A program made the translations under genes and the position numbers. Positions 19,000 through 28,215 of a stretch of 64,000 bases of DNA are shown in pieces. The first letter of the stretch is position 1. Every line of letters starts with the position of its first letter. Source of the stretch: Campylobacter concisus (lineage in GTDB: Bacteria; Campylobacterota; Campylobacteria; Campylobacterales; Campylobacteraceae). The stretch covers positions 33,628 to 97,627 of the forward strand of contig NZ_JXUP01000010.1 of assembly GCF_001891085.1 (NCBI RefSeq), written 5' to 3'. The notes under the pieces were generated by a model. It ran no database searches. It saw nothing but the letters and a program-made list of their open reading frames with translations, and was not told where the DNA came from.

Positions 19000-19949
19000 A
19001 ATAAAAATCCTCTTAACAAATAGTATTTGAGTACATAAAGCGAGCATATCAACACGCAAACACCTAACCAGATCGATGAAAATTTAAGCTTGTGTGAGTA
19101 GTTTGTCTTTGTGATGATCTCAACAAGATATGGCATAAGACCGTAAAATACACCAAGAAACAAACTGTCCCAGATAAGGTAGCCAACATAAAAATAGTCA
19201 CCTTTTAGCATGCAGTATGGACATTTATGGTTTGGTTGCTCGTAAACGTAAAGGCCAAAAAAGTAAGTAATGGCATAGTAGCTAAGCACCAAAAACAACA
19301 AATTTGCCACAAAGCTCGCCATACTTTGCTTTAAAAAATTTAGCACCAAAATAACAAAAAATAGTACATAAAATACGCTTACTAAGCCAAAATTTGTATA
19401 GCCAAATGGTAGCTTTGGAGCTTGAAAAGTAACAGAACAGCAAAAGACCGGCACTTTTAGTGGGATATTGTAAAAAAACGAAATTTCTATACCAAGCTCA
19501 AGTAGTATCATAACAAAAAGGCAGATAAAAATGACATATTTTTTCTTTAGATAAGGGAAATTTAGAGCCTGCAAGTCAAGCTTATTTATAACCAGCCAAA
19601 TACCAAGCCCAAAGATCAGCAAAATTTTAGTGAGCATCAATATGCCACCAAATTTATTTGAGCCAATCACGCCAGCTGAACACATAGCACCAGGCACAAT
19701 ATCAGAGAGTTCATTTAGGCAAAGTGCAAAAAATATAAACAATACGATCTTTATACAGACGCAAAAAAGCAAGATAGTATTTACAAGATAGTTTTGTTTT
19801 TCAAGCGAGTATTGAAGCGATGTTAGCGCGTTGTAATCCCACGACCTCACGATCCTAACGACGTAAAAGAGCGAAATGCTCATCAAAACCAAAAGTACAA
19901 ACTCTGCTAACAAAAAGGCAATAACGGCGTTTGATAAAAAGACACTCAT
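18996..19949 (-). CDS. Polytopic membrane protein with a CPYC motif, mcc cluster accessory
   Basis: 317 residues with about eight hydrophobic segments. Between the later helices lies YEQPNHKCPYCMLKGDYF, a CxxC pair that could be redox-active or bind metal. Further cysteines occur in an external-looking loop (MCSAGVIGSNKFGG) and as a CC pair (PVFCCSVTFQ). I do not recognise the family. It overlaps the ABC ATPase gene upstream (ATGA) and the secreted-protein gene downstream, so it belongs to this translation-coupled set. A role in thiol, copper or haem delivery for MccA is a hypothesis. Confidence 0.65.
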   Translation of the reverse strand: MSVFLSNAVIAFLLAEFVLLVLMSISLFYVVRIVRSWDYNALTSLQYSLEKQNYLVNTILLFCVCIKIVLFIFFALCLNELSDIVPGAMCSAGVIGSNKFGGILMLTKILLIFGLGIWLVINKLDLQALNFPYLKKKYVIFICLFVMILLELGIEISFFYNIPLKVPVFCCSVTFQAPKLPFGYTNFGLVSVFYVLFFVILVLNFLKQSMASFVANLLFLVLSYYAITYFFGLYVYEQPNHKCPYCMLKGDYFYVGYLIWDSLFLGVFYGLMPYLVEIITKTNYSHKLKFSSIWLGVCVLICSLYVLKYYLLRGFLF

Positions 19950-20614
19950 ACTATCTCTCCGTTTTGCAAGCTGACAACCCTATCTGTTGCACTTAGCTCA
20001 TCAAAAATGCTATCGTGAGTGGCAACTATAACGCTTTTTTTAAGCGCTTTAAATGACTCTAGCAATCCTAAAAATGCGCGCGCATTTTGCCTATCTAAAT
20101 TTGCCGTTGGCTCATCAGCCAAAATGATATCAGCGTCCATTGACAAAGCCCTAGCCACCGCACATCTTTGGCGTTCGCCACCGCTTAAATTTGATACGTT
20201 TTCATCTCTTTTGTGAGAGATATTTGCAAGGTTTAGAGCCTTTTTTATCATCTCTTCACGCACGTTTGCCTTGAAATTTGTTAGAGCAAACGGAGCTAAC
20301 AAATTTTCATAGACGCTTAAACCCTCGATGAGGTTAAAATTTTGAAAGACAAGCCCAAGCCTTTTGTGCCTAAACTCAGAGCAAAACGTGTCAGGCAGCT
20401 TTGCGATGTTAGTGCCGTCTATCAAAATCTCTCCGCTAGTTGGCTTTTGAAGTAGGGCTATGAGCGAGAGCAGAGTGCTTTTACCACTTCCACTAACGCC
20501 TTTTAGTATCACTAACTCGCCGTTATTAACGTCTAAATTTATATTTTTTAGAGCGCAAAACTCGTTTTGTTTGCCTTGGTTATAGACTAGGCTAACGCCT
20601 CTTACATTTATCAT
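19946..20614 (-). CDS. ABC transporter ATP-binding protein, LolD/MacB type
   Basis: 222 residues: Walker A GVSGSGKSTLL (about 39-49), Q-loop FQNFNL, signature LSGGERQRCAVARAL (about 144) and Walker B IILADEPTANLD followed by the switch His in ATHDS. The subclass (LolD, MacB, FtsE) powers FtsX-like permeases that work on periplasmic substrates rather than classic import. It overlaps the permease gene upstream and the membrane-protein gene downstream by ATGA. Confidence 0.9.
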   Translation of the reverse strand: MINVRGVSLVYNQGKQNEFCALKNINLDVNNGELVILKGVSGSGKSTLLSLIALLQKPTSGEILIDGTNIAKLPDTFCSEFRHKRLGLVFQNFNLIEGLSVYENLLAPFALTNFKANVREEMIKKALNLANISHKRDENVSNLSGGERQRCAVARALSMDADIILADEPTANLDRQNARAFLGLLESFKALKKSVIVATHDSIFDELSATDRVVSLQNGEIV

Positions 20615-21720
20615 TTTAGCCCCTCATTTATGTCGCCACACGCCACACGCCACGACGGGATAAGCACGAATGCCAAAAATGGTATGACGCCAAAGACAAA
20701 GATCAAAAAGAGCTTATCAAACTCCAAAATAGGCGTGAAATTTGTAAAATTTAAAAGCTCATCACCTAAAAATATCCCCTTTAAAAAAGGAGCATTAAAA
20801 ACAAATACAAAGAGATAAGCTAACATAACGCCAAGCAAAAATGCGCTAACGCTAACGATGAAATTTTGTATAAATTTTAAAAATATGATCTCTTTTATAC
20901 TAAAGCCGATACTTCGCAAAATGGCTATCTCGCGCTTTTTACTTCCGTAAGCAAGTGAAATTTGGTTTTTAAGCAGTACGAAAAATATTAGCATAACGCT
21001 AACATAAATACTCATAAAAATTCCACCCTTATAGTAATAAAGATGTCTAATGTTTGCCACCTCATCTTCTATGCTAATGGCAAATGAGTTTGGATATAAA
21101 TTCTCAATCTTTAAAGCCACTTGGCTGATCTCTTCGCTATTTGGCACATCGACATAGAGCTTTGTGTACTCTTCATCTTTTAAATTTAAGATAGCCCTTA
21201 GCGTTTTTGGGTGCAAAAATATGGCGTTATTTGTGATAAGTCCGCTTTGTTTTGGCATGGTTTTTACTATCTTTACTGGTATCATGCGCTCTTCAGTTAG
21301 AAAATTAAAGCTCTCATCGTAGTAAAGCTCATTCATCGCTGCCTTTACACCTTCTCCGACGATCATCTCATCCTCTTTTAAGCTATCATCTTCATATAGA
21401 TGGAACCAAATACGCTTTTGAACGAAGTAGTACTCTCCATCAACTACGCCCCTTACATCGCTTACTCCATCGATCTTCGAGATATCGTAGATATAGCCAG
21501 GGTGCATTAGATCATTTTTACCAGCGCGAAATGCACTCACTACGATACTTGATCTATCTTTTACTAAATTTATAAGATCATGTTGGATCGATCCAGAGAT
21601 AAAAAGTACCGAGCTTAGCACAAAGATAATGAGTGCAAAGAGGCAAAAGCTAAAAAGGTAATCCTTCCTATCTTTAAAAAGCAGAACCACAGCGTAGTTT
21701 ATAAAATTTTTACCTATCAT
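20611..21720 (-). CDS. FtsX/MacB-type ABC permease
   Basis: About 369 residues from ATG 21720 (MIGKNFINYAVVLLF); a longer frame to 21765 exists but lies within the upstream small gene. One N-terminal membrane helix (~25-45) is followed by a periplasmic domain of about 200 residues and three C-terminal helices. The FtsX-like cytoplasmic loop KKREIAILRSIGFSIKEI is the typical signature. It pairs with the ATPase encoded next. The substrate is unknown; since NosL-like and cytochrome genes surround it, a role in copper or cytochrome assembly is conceivable, but lipoprotein handling is equally possible. Confidence 0.85.
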   Translation of the reverse strand: MIGKNFINYAVVLLFKDRKDYLFSFCLFALIIFVLSSVLFISGSIQHDLINLVKDRSSIVVSAFRAGKNDLMHPGYIYDISKIDGVSDVRGVVDGEYYFVQKRIWFHLYEDDSLKEDEMIVGEGVKAAMNELYYDESFNFLTEERMIPVKIVKTMPKQSGLITNNAIFLHPKTLRAILNLKDEEYTKLYVDVPNSEEISQVALKIENLYPNSFAISIEDEVANIRHLYYYKGGIFMSIYVSVMLIFFVLLKNQISLAYGSKKREIAILRSIGFSIKEIIFLKFIQNFIVSVSAFLLGVMLAYLFVFVFNAPFLKGIFLGDELLNFTNFTPILEFDKLFLIFVFGVIPFLAFVLIPSWRVACGDINEGLK

Positions 21721-21895
21721 AGACAAAGCCTTTTTGCCCCTTTTGGTTAAAACTAAAAGCAGCATTTGCTCTTGTTATTTTAGAAATTTCTCTTAGCTCA
21801 TCTTGCTTTGCTTTATGATCAAAGCTAAGATAGTGTGCCGCCAAAAGCGTATAAGAGAGTCCAAAAAATAACGCCAAAAAAACTAGAAATTTCAC
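21710..21895 (-). CDS. Small secreted or membrane-anchored protein (61 aa)
   Basis: The N-terminus KFLVFLALFFGLSYTLLAAHYL is one hydrophobic segment, either a signal peptide (cut after LLAA) or an anchor. The remainder is a short polar tail (HKAKQDELREISKITRANAAF). The gene starts one base after the NosL-like gene ends (stop 21897-21899) and overlaps the permease start by 11 bases. This packing argues that it is real. No family recognised. Confidence 0.55.
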   Translation of the reverse strand: MKFLVFLALFFGLSYTLLAAHYLSFDHKAKQDELREISKITRANAAFSFNQKGQKGFVYDR

Positions 21896-21896
21896 A

Positions 21897-23015
21897 CTAT
21901 TTACCGATAAAATTCTTTATCTCGTCAAATCTTATGACACCTTTGCCGGCATGATCTTTTAAAAAGCTCCATGCCTTTGCTTCATCTTTAAATGGGATAA
22001 ACTCATCACCCATTGGTCCATAAACGTTTGAGCCATGAACATAAAACGCATCTTTTGCATCAAGCTTTTCTAGCGTGTAATAATCACTCACATAAGCATC
22101 TTTCATTTTGCCATCCGCAAAGTAAAATTGTGCCATATCTTTTACGCCATCAAAATAATAATCCTTGCCATCTGCTTTGATGAGCGTAGCCCATGGAGAA
22201 TTTTTGACAAGCATGCCACATACCGCACATCTCGCGCCCTTTGGCACGACTATTCTCTCAGGTTTTTTTTCTTGTTTAGGTTTTGAAGCTTGGTTGCTAG
22301 TACCTAAATTTACCGGAGCGTCCCATAGATAAAGAGCAGCGGCTTGCAAGTGCTTGTCGTACTCTGGAGCTTTGTTAGCCTCTTTTGCATCGCATACTTT
22401 TTTAAGATGAGCTTTTAGCTCAGAGATAGCTTTAAAGCTTTTTGGATCAGTTTTGTCGCAGTTTGCCTCGTAAAATTCCTTACCATGTGCGTAAACGCCG
22501 CCCTCACGCTTAGCTTTGATCATTTTATTATCGCCTGCGAAGTCTTGTCCAGCGACCTCGTAAGCTTTAGCAAAATTCATTATCTCGCCGCCATTTTCTG
22601 CTTGAAATTCTTTTGCGTCAGCCTCAGTTGAGAAAGCGTATTTGCTATTTCTAGTCATTGTGCCCTTGACACTACTACCAACGACATAAAAGGCTTTATT
22701 TACATCGATCAAATTTAGATTTTTAGTATCGACAACTTGTGCATCACTTGGGATCTTACCTTCTGTTAGCTCGTATAGGCAGTGTAGTGATGCTACTTGC
22801 TTGCCGTTATATACGTGATTAGTCTTATAAAATTTAACCAAATTCATTCCACAAACAGCACAATACTCCTTGTCCTCACCGCTTCCTACTAGTGTAGCCT
22901 TGCTTGGCTCTACGCTTTGAAACATCGGTTTCATTTTGACAGTTTGCTCATTTGCCGAGGCACCAAAAAGTAGGCTCGCCAGTAGTGCTGAACCCAAGAT
23001 GGAACGTAAAATCAT
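21897..23015 (-). CDS. Secreted tandem NosL-domain protein, likely copper chaperone
   Basis: About 372 residues from ATG 23015, chosen because AAAGGAGA lies just upstream and it gives a clean signal peptide (LLASLLFGASA). Two NosL-type domains are visible. The first carries YCAVCGMNLVKFY near the N-terminus, with HCLYEL after it; the second carries RCAVCGMLVKNSPWA, with DYYFDGVKDMAQFY. The CxxCGM motif is the Cu(I) site of NosL. A linker of ~100 residues separates them. The gene lies in the sulfite reductase cluster whose MccA needs a haem-copper site, so it probably delivers copper. A NosL homologue is, from memory, also part of the Wolinella mcc cluster. Confidence 0.82.
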   Translation of the reverse strand: MILRSILGSALLASLLFGASANEQTVKMKPMFQSVEPSKATLVGSGEDKEYCAVCGMNLVKFYKTNHVYNGKQVASLHCLYELTEGKIPSDAQVVDTKNLNLIDVNKAFYVVGSSVKGTMTRNSKYAFSTEADAKEFQAENGGEIMNFAKAYEVAGQDFAGDNKMIKAKREGGVYAHGKEFYEANCDKTDPKSFKAISELKAHLKKVCDAKEANKAPEYDKHLQAAALYLWDAPVNLGTSNQASKPKQEKKPERIVVPKGARCAVCGMLVKNSPWATLIKADGKDYYFDGVKDMAQFYFADGKMKDAYVSDYYTLEKLDAKDAFYVHGSNVYGPMGDEFIPFKDEAKAWSFLKDHAGKGVIRFDEIKNFIGK

Positions 23016-23093
23016 ATTATCTCCTTTAGTATTTTGTCTCATTTTTTATATTACATAAGCTTTAAATGCCACTGGCCTGGCTTTATCAAAGCA

Positions 23094-23921
23094 TCAATGC
23101 TTTCCTAAAATTTCTAAATTCTCACACGCCTCTTTTAAGCCATTTGTGCAGCTTCTAGTGAAAATTTCACGTGCTTTTTCTACATCTTCTTTTACGCCTT
23201 TGCCTTCAGCTAGCATGATAGCGTAGTTGTTGCAACCCTTTTCATATCCATATATACACGCTTGCTCATAAAGTTTTGTCGCTTTTGTAAGGTTTTGATC
23301 AACGCCTTGTGCATAAACATATAAAAAGCCAAGATTATCACATCCTATGCCAGCTTCGTTTGCACAAGCCATTTCGTAGTTTACTTTGGCTTTTGCATAG
23401 TCTTTCTCGACACCTTCACCTTGCGCGTACAAATAGCCAAGATTACTACATCCTATGCCGTCCCCTGCCTTGCAAGCCTTTTCGTAAAGCTCTTTTGCCT
23501 TTTCAATATCCTTTGTCACGCCGGTGCCATTTGCATAAAGCAAGCCAAGCTCTGTGCAACCCTCATTATCCTTACAAGCCTTTTCATAAAATTTAACTGC
23601 TTTTTCTAGGTCTTTCTCCACCCCTTTGCCTTTTTCATAGACGTAGCCAAGGTTGCTGCAAGCCATAGAGAAATTTTGATCACAAGCCTTTTCATAAAGC
23701 ATTGCTGCCTTTGCTTCATCCTTTTTGACGTTACCATCACCTCTGCTGTAAAGCACAGCTAGATTGTAGCAGCCTGATGCCTTTTTCTCTTTGTCACAAG
23801 CATCTTCATAAATTTGTGCTAGCTTGTTGTGGTCGTCTTTTGCACTTAAAGCCTCTTTGATATAGCCAGCATTCAATAGTCCCAAACAAGCAAACAATAA
23901 AACTAAACTCTTTTTCATCAT
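23094..23921 (-). CDS. Sel1-repeat, cysteine-rich (Hcp-like) secreted protein
   Basis: 275 residues with a signal peptide (KKSLVLLFACLGLLNAG) and about six Sel1 repeats of ~36 residues, each like KLYEKACKAGDGIGCSNLGY followed by LYAQGEGVEKD. Two cysteines per repeat at fixed spacing would form disulfides, as in Helicobacter cysteine-rich proteins. Such proteins are periplasmic or secreted scaffolds. It sits between ccsA1 and the NosL-like gene on the same strand, so an assembly role for the cytochrome is possible. A decayed relative lies at 18024 and a G+C-rich one at 56179. Confidence 0.85.
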   Translation of the reverse strand: MMKKSLVLLFACLGLLNAGYIKEALSAKDDHNKLAQIYEDACDKEKKASGCYNLAVLYSRGDGNVKKDEAKAAMLYEKACDQNFSMACSNLGYVYEKGKGVEKDLEKAVKFYEKACKDNEGCTELGLLYANGTGVTKDIEKAKELYEKACKAGDGIGCSNLGYLYAQGEGVEKDYAKAKVNYEMACANEAGIGCDNLGFLYVYAQGVDQNLTKATKLYEQACIYGYEKGCNNYAIMLAEGKGVKEDVEKAREIFTRSCTNGLKEACENLEILGKH

Positions 23922-23926
23922 ATCTC

Positions 23927-26542
23927 CTAAATCTCTTTTATATCCTTACCTCTATAAGCAAAGGCGATTAGCAAAGCCAAGAGCATTAAAAGCAAATAAA
24001 GCAAATTTGAAACGCTAAATCCATCGACATTTGCGTATGAGTGAAGTCCACTTAGATAGAAATTTACACCAAAATAGGTAAAAATAACTGAACCAAAAGA
24101 GAGCACGCTAGCTACTAAAAAGGTAAAAATATTTTTTAATCTTGGGATAAATCTTAAATGAAGCACAATGGCATAAATAATTATCGTAATGTACGACCAG
24201 CTCTCTTTGCTGTCCCAGCCCCAGTATCTACCCCAGCTCTCATTCGCCCAGACGCCGCCAAGGAAATTTCCAATAGTTAGCAAACTAAGTCCTATGATGA
24301 GGCTTAGCTCATTAGTTGCGGCGAGGTATCTTATCTGCTCACTAAGCTTTTGCTCGTTTTTTTGATTTTTTATAGCCATTAAAAGAAGCCCAAGAAGCCC
24401 AAGCACAAAACTAAAGCCCAAGAAGCCGTAGCTTGCCGTGATGACACTTACATGCACGCTAAGCCAAAATGACTTTAAAACTGGAACTAGATTTGTTATT
24501 TGTGGATTTATAAAATTTAGATGAGCTACAAGCAAGCTCACACTTGCAAAAAGTGAAGCAGCTCCAAGAGCAAAGCTTTGATGTTTAAAAAATAAAACTC
24601 CAGCTAGTACGCTTGCAAGCGAGATATACACTAAGCTCTCATATGCATCACTCCAAGGTGCATGTCCTGAGATATAAGCACGAAGAGCTAAATTTAACAA
24701 ATGCACCGCAAAACCAAAATAAAATGCAAGGCTAAGCGCTTTTTCAAATCTAAATTTCTTTCCAGAAAATAGCCTATAAAAGCCAAGAGCGAGCGAAACT
24801 AGCCCAAGGATCATGTAAAAATATATAAGAAATTTAAAAATTTCCATTTGGTTATAAAGCACCTCAAGCTCCACCTTTGCCTCGCTTGGCGCAAGAGAGC
24901 CTAGAGTGCTTCTTTGATAGCTTGAAATTTTCTCCAAACTCCTATCAGCCTCTTTGCACTCGCCACTTTTTACGCAAAGGCTTAAATTTTCTATATAAGC
25001 GCCTAAAACGCTTTTAAGCTCGTTTGAAATTTCGCTTGAGCCAAAGGATTCATTTACGCCTAGCCACGTTAATTTATCGCCATTTTTAGCTGGTATAAAT
25101 TTTAAAATTTCTCCCTTTAATGCAAGATACAAGACATTTAATCTCTCGTCAAATTTGATAACGTCGTTGTCAAATTTATCTCTTTTTGAGGCGGATTTTT
25201 CATTTGCAACTTCTACAAATTTAGCCAGCTTATACTCGCCATTTTCGTTAAAGATATCGTTAAAACTAGCAAATTTTTCATTAACACCCAAAAGCTCGCC
25301 CACGCGCTCGCTTGTGATCTTTACCATCCTTTTGTCCATCCACTCTTTTGGCGAGATGGCAAAAGAGAGCATTAGCTCCTCACTGCTAAGCCCAAAGAGC
25401 GTGGTTTTGGTTGAAATTTTACTTATCACAGCTCTTGAGTAAGAGCCAGCTGGAGCGATTCTGCTATCAGCTTGAGTCAAAATTTTGGCAAATTTGCTTG
25501 CATGAGCGTCTAAATTTTTATTATTTTCATTAGCAAAATTTGGAGTAGCATTTAAAAGCAAGATAGCCAAAAATGCGATTTGCGAACCTTTTATAAAATT
25601 TAGCAGCCTAAAAAATCGGCTCTTTTTACTAAATAAATTTGCCACAAAGCCAAGGCAAAGCAAAAAATATCCGATATAAGTTGGGATTTTGCCAGGATCA
25701 CGGCTGATCTCAAAAGCGCTTCCAAGCTCGTCAGGATCGTATGAAGACTGAAAAATTTTATAGCCATCAATCGTTAGTGGATTATTTAGCGAGATGTCGT
25801 ACTTGTTGCCAGCGATACTTACTTTACTTGTATAAGATGATGGACTATTTAGCCCTGCATATCGCTCTAAAATAAACTCGTCAAGCTTTAATGAAAATGG
25901 CAAATTTAAAGCCTTTGAACTAAAGTAAAATTTCGCCTCTTGCCCACCAAAACTTAGTACACTAGGCTCCAGCTCATATCCGGCTCCGCCTTTTAGTTTA
26001 ATACTCTTTTTTTCGCCGTTAAAGCTTATCTCTAAACTAAGCGTAGCCGGAGCGTTTTTCTCATCTTTTTTATACCCAAGCAAGTTAATTATAAATTCCT
26101 TGCCATCTATAAAATTTTTAAACTCAAAGTCGTTTTTACCAAATAAGCTTAATTTTAATGGATAACTAAAATTTTCTCCAAGCATTTCGACTCTAAGATA
26201 AGGCTTAACGCTTTGCATTACATTTGAGCTTTGCAAGGTTCTAAGATGCATAACGCCCTCTTCGCCAAAATACCTTGTAAGCGCAGCTCCGATAAATATA
26301 ACGATAAAAGCAAGATGTATCAAAAATGCGCCAAATTTTTTATACATCTTGGTTTTTATGATACTAATGGCTAGACAAATGGTACAAGCAAACATAACAC
26401 ACTCGTACCAAAGCGCTTCGTAAACAAGCACTCTGGCCGTTTGTGTGTCATAAAAATTTTCTAAAAAAGTCGCAAGCCCTGCACCAAAAGCAAGAATAAA
26501 TAATAATATCAAAGACAAGCGGTAGATATTTAAAATTCTCAT
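23927..26542 (-). CDS. ccsA1: Cytochrome c haem lyase CcsA1 (ResB-CcsA fusion)
   Basis: An 871-residue fused system II cytochrome c synthase. The N-terminal half is ResB/Ccs1-like (membrane helices, then a large periplasmic domain). The C-terminal third is CcsA-like and carries the tryptophan-rich haem-handling motif WANESWGRYWGWDSKE at about residue 770, with conserved His in the flanking helices. In Wolinella the CcsA1 paralogue is dedicated to the CX15CH site of MccA, and this gene lies in the matching place after mccD. Start ATG 26542; it follows mccD by 14 bases. Confidence 0.9.
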   Translation of the reverse strand: MRILNIYRLSLILLFILAFGAGLATFLENFYDTQTARVLVYEALWYECVMFACTICLAISIIKTKMYKKFGAFLIHLAFIVIFIGAALTRYFGEEGVMHLRTLQSSNVMQSVKPYLRVEMLGENFSYPLKLSLFGKNDFEFKNFIDGKEFIINLLGYKKDEKNAPATLSLEISFNGEKKSIKLKGGAGYELEPSVLSFGGQEAKFYFSSKALNLPFSLKLDEFILERYAGLNSPSSYTSKVSIAGNKYDISLNNPLTIDGYKIFQSSYDPDELGSAFEISRDPGKIPTYIGYFLLCLGFVANLFSKKSRFFRLLNFIKGSQIAFLAILLLNATPNFANENNKNLDAHASKFAKILTQADSRIAPAGSYSRAVISKISTKTTLFGLSSEELMLSFAISPKEWMDKRMVKITSERVGELLGVNEKFASFNDIFNENGEYKLAKFVEVANEKSASKRDKFDNDVIKFDERLNVLYLALKGEILKFIPAKNGDKLTWLGVNESFGSSEISNELKSVLGAYIENLSLCVKSGECKEADRSLEKISSYQRSTLGSLAPSEAKVELEVLYNQMEIFKFLIYFYMILGLVSLALGFYRLFSGKKFRFEKALSLAFYFGFAVHLLNLALRAYISGHAPWSDAYESLVYISLASVLAGVLFFKHQSFALGAASLFASVSLLVAHLNFINPQITNLVPVLKSFWLSVHVSVITASYGFLGFSFVLGLLGLLLMAIKNQKNEQKLSEQIRYLAATNELSLIIGLSLLTIGNFLGGVWANESWGRYWGWDSKESWSYITIIIYAIVLHLRFIPRLKNIFTFLVASVLSFGSVIFTYFGVNFYLSGLHSYANVDGFSVSNLLYLLLMLLALLIAFAYRGKDIKEI

Positions 26543-26556
26543 CGCTCGCCTCTACC

Positions 26557-27522
26557 TTAAATGCTATAAGTTTGTCCCGCATAAAGTATAAACACCCTAA
26601 GCAGTAAAACACCGATAACAGCCGCTAATGAACTGATATAAAAGCTAAATTTTAGGCTAGCTACTTTTTTGCCAAATGCAAAATTTAAAACAAAAGGCAC
26701 AATGAAGCCAACTAGCACAACACCAAGCCAAAAGAAATTTGCCCAAACGCCACTATAAAAAGCAATAGCTGCATTTTGCTGATAACTTGAACCAAGTAAA
26801 AGCGATACAAAAAGCATTAAAATGAGTAAAATTTCAGCTCCCAAAACGCTAAATTCTACGCTGTGAAGCGAATGAAGGTCGCTTGAATGTGGATCTTCTT
26901 TAAATAAAGCTGCTGCGACCAAGCTACTGCCACTTATACCAGCACTTAGTCCTGAAGCTATAAATAAAGCTGGAAGTACAGCTGTGTTTAAGAGTGGAAA
27001 TCTAATCAAAACTGAGATCAAAAATCCAGTGTAAGCACAAATTATTACAGCAAAAATAAGACAAATGCGACTTAAAAATGGATAAAGCGGTATTAAAATT
27101 TTCATTATTAGTGCAAAAAGAGCGCTAAATGATTTTAAACTTTTGGCTAAGAAATTTGAAATCTCATCATTAAATGCATAAAGGCACATCAAAAAGCTAA
27201 GCGGTATAAATACACAAAGTCCAGCAACACCGATAGACATAACTGATGTGAAATTATAATTAATCAAAATTTTCCAGAACAAAAGTGGCTTTTCAAGATC
27301 AGCTATCAAGCAAACCATACCAAGCATGATACTAACAAAGGCTAAAAGCGAAGCAGCCTTGAAAAATGGACTAAAGCTCTTTTGCTTTTTATAGTGTTTT
27401 AAAAGTATGGCAGCGATTAGCGCTCCACCACTCATACCAGCTAGCAAAAGATAAACAGCAATCGGCCAGCCCCACTCTACTCCATGCGAAAATGTTGCAG
27501 TAAAATTTAATGCACCATCCAT
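26557..27522 (-). CDS. mccD: MccD, NrfD/PsrC-type membrane quinol dehydrogenase subunit
   Basis: 321 residues with eight to nine membrane helices. GWPIAVYLLLAGMSGGALIA at the N-terminus is the usual NrfD-family opening. With the Fe-S subunit MccC it would oxidise menaquinol and pass electrons to periplasmic MccA. It starts one base after the mccC stop and lies 14 bases before ccsA1. Symbol assigned by homology to the Wolinella mcc cluster. Confidence 0.88.
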   Translation of the reverse strand: MDGALNFTATFSHGVEWGWPIAVYLLLAGMSGGALIAAILLKHYKKQKSFSPFFKAASLLAFVSIMLGMVCLIADLEKPLLFWKILINYNFTSVMSIGVAGLCVFIPLSFLMCLYAFNDEISNFLAKSLKSFSALFALIMKILIPLYPFLSRICLIFAVIICAYTGFLISVLIRFPLLNTAVLPALFIASGLSAGISGSSLVAAALFKEDPHSSDLHSLHSVEFSVLGAEILLILMLFVSLLLGSSYQQNAAIAFYSGVWANFFWLGVVLVGFIVPFVLNFAFGKKVASLKFSFYISSLAAVIGVLLLRVFILYAGQTYSI

Positions 27523-27523
27523 C

Positions 27524-28195
27524 TTACACCCCCATTTTTACTTTAGGAATATATCTAAGGCTTGGTTTTGTGCCAAGCTCTGCTCTTAGCCTTATGCTAT
27601 CTTTTACGGCTAGTAGCTTACTGATGTGCGAATCTTCATCGTTAAGATCACCAAAGACGATCGCCTCATATCTACAAGCTTCTACGCAAGCTGGTTCTTT
27701 TTCGTCCTTTAAATTTGTATCTACGCAAAAGTTACAGCTTTGAGCTGAGTGCGTAACCTTATCGATATATCTCACATCGTATGGACAGGCTACAATGCAG
27801 TATTTACAGGCAATACAATCATCTATATTTGTAGTTTGTATGCCAGTTTTTTCGTCTTTATGACAAGCCTTGGTCGGACAAACAGCCACACAAGGCGCAT
27901 CAACGCACTGCTGACAAGACACTCTTACAAATCTTTTATCGAGTAAATTTTTAGGATTAGTCTTATCTTCTATAAAAAGTCTCATCTGTCCTTTTGGGAC
28001 TAAATTTACCTTTCTGCAAGCTATCTCGCAGTCCGTACAGCCAACACATTTATTTTGGTCAAATATCATACCAAAGTGTGGTTTTTTTACACTTTCTTCA
28101 CTCTTAAAAGCAAAACCACTACTTGCCGCACCAGCACCAGCAGCCACAACTACCATGCTTTTTAAAAAGGCTCTTCTATTTTTTTGATTTTGCAT
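27524..28195 (-). CDS. mccC: MccC, Tat-exported 4x[4Fe-4S] electron-transfer protein
   Basis: About 223 residues. The start is placed at ATG 28195, which has GGAG six bases upstream; an ATG at 28207 is possible. The N-terminus NRRAFLKSMVVVAAGAGAA is a twin-arginine signal. Ferredoxin-type cysteine clusters follow: CVGCTDCEIAC, CQQCVDAPCVAVC, CIACKYCIVACP and CNFC with a later C. This is the pattern of NrfC/PsrB-like proteins with four cubane clusters. It forms the periplasmic partner of MccD. Confidence 0.9.
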   Translation of the reverse strand: MQNQKNRRAFLKSMVVVAAGAGAASSGFAFKSEESVKKPHFGMIFDQNKCVGCTDCEIACRKVNLVPKGQMRLFIEDKTNPKNLLDKRFVRVSCQQCVDAPCVAVCPTKACHKDEKTGIQTTNIDDCIACKYCIVACPYDVRYIDKVTHSAQSCNFCVDTNLKDEKEPACVEACRYEAIVFGDLNDEDSHISKLLAVKDSIRLRAELGTKPSLRYIPKVKMGV

Positions 28196-28215
28196 TTTTA
28201 ACTCCATTTTATATC

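Noticed and set aside
23094..23921. Treating the Sel1 protein as unrelated to the respiratory cluster
   Set aside because: It lies between ccsA1 (6 bases away) and the NosL gene on the same strand, so it was kept as part of the cluster, though its role is only inferred.
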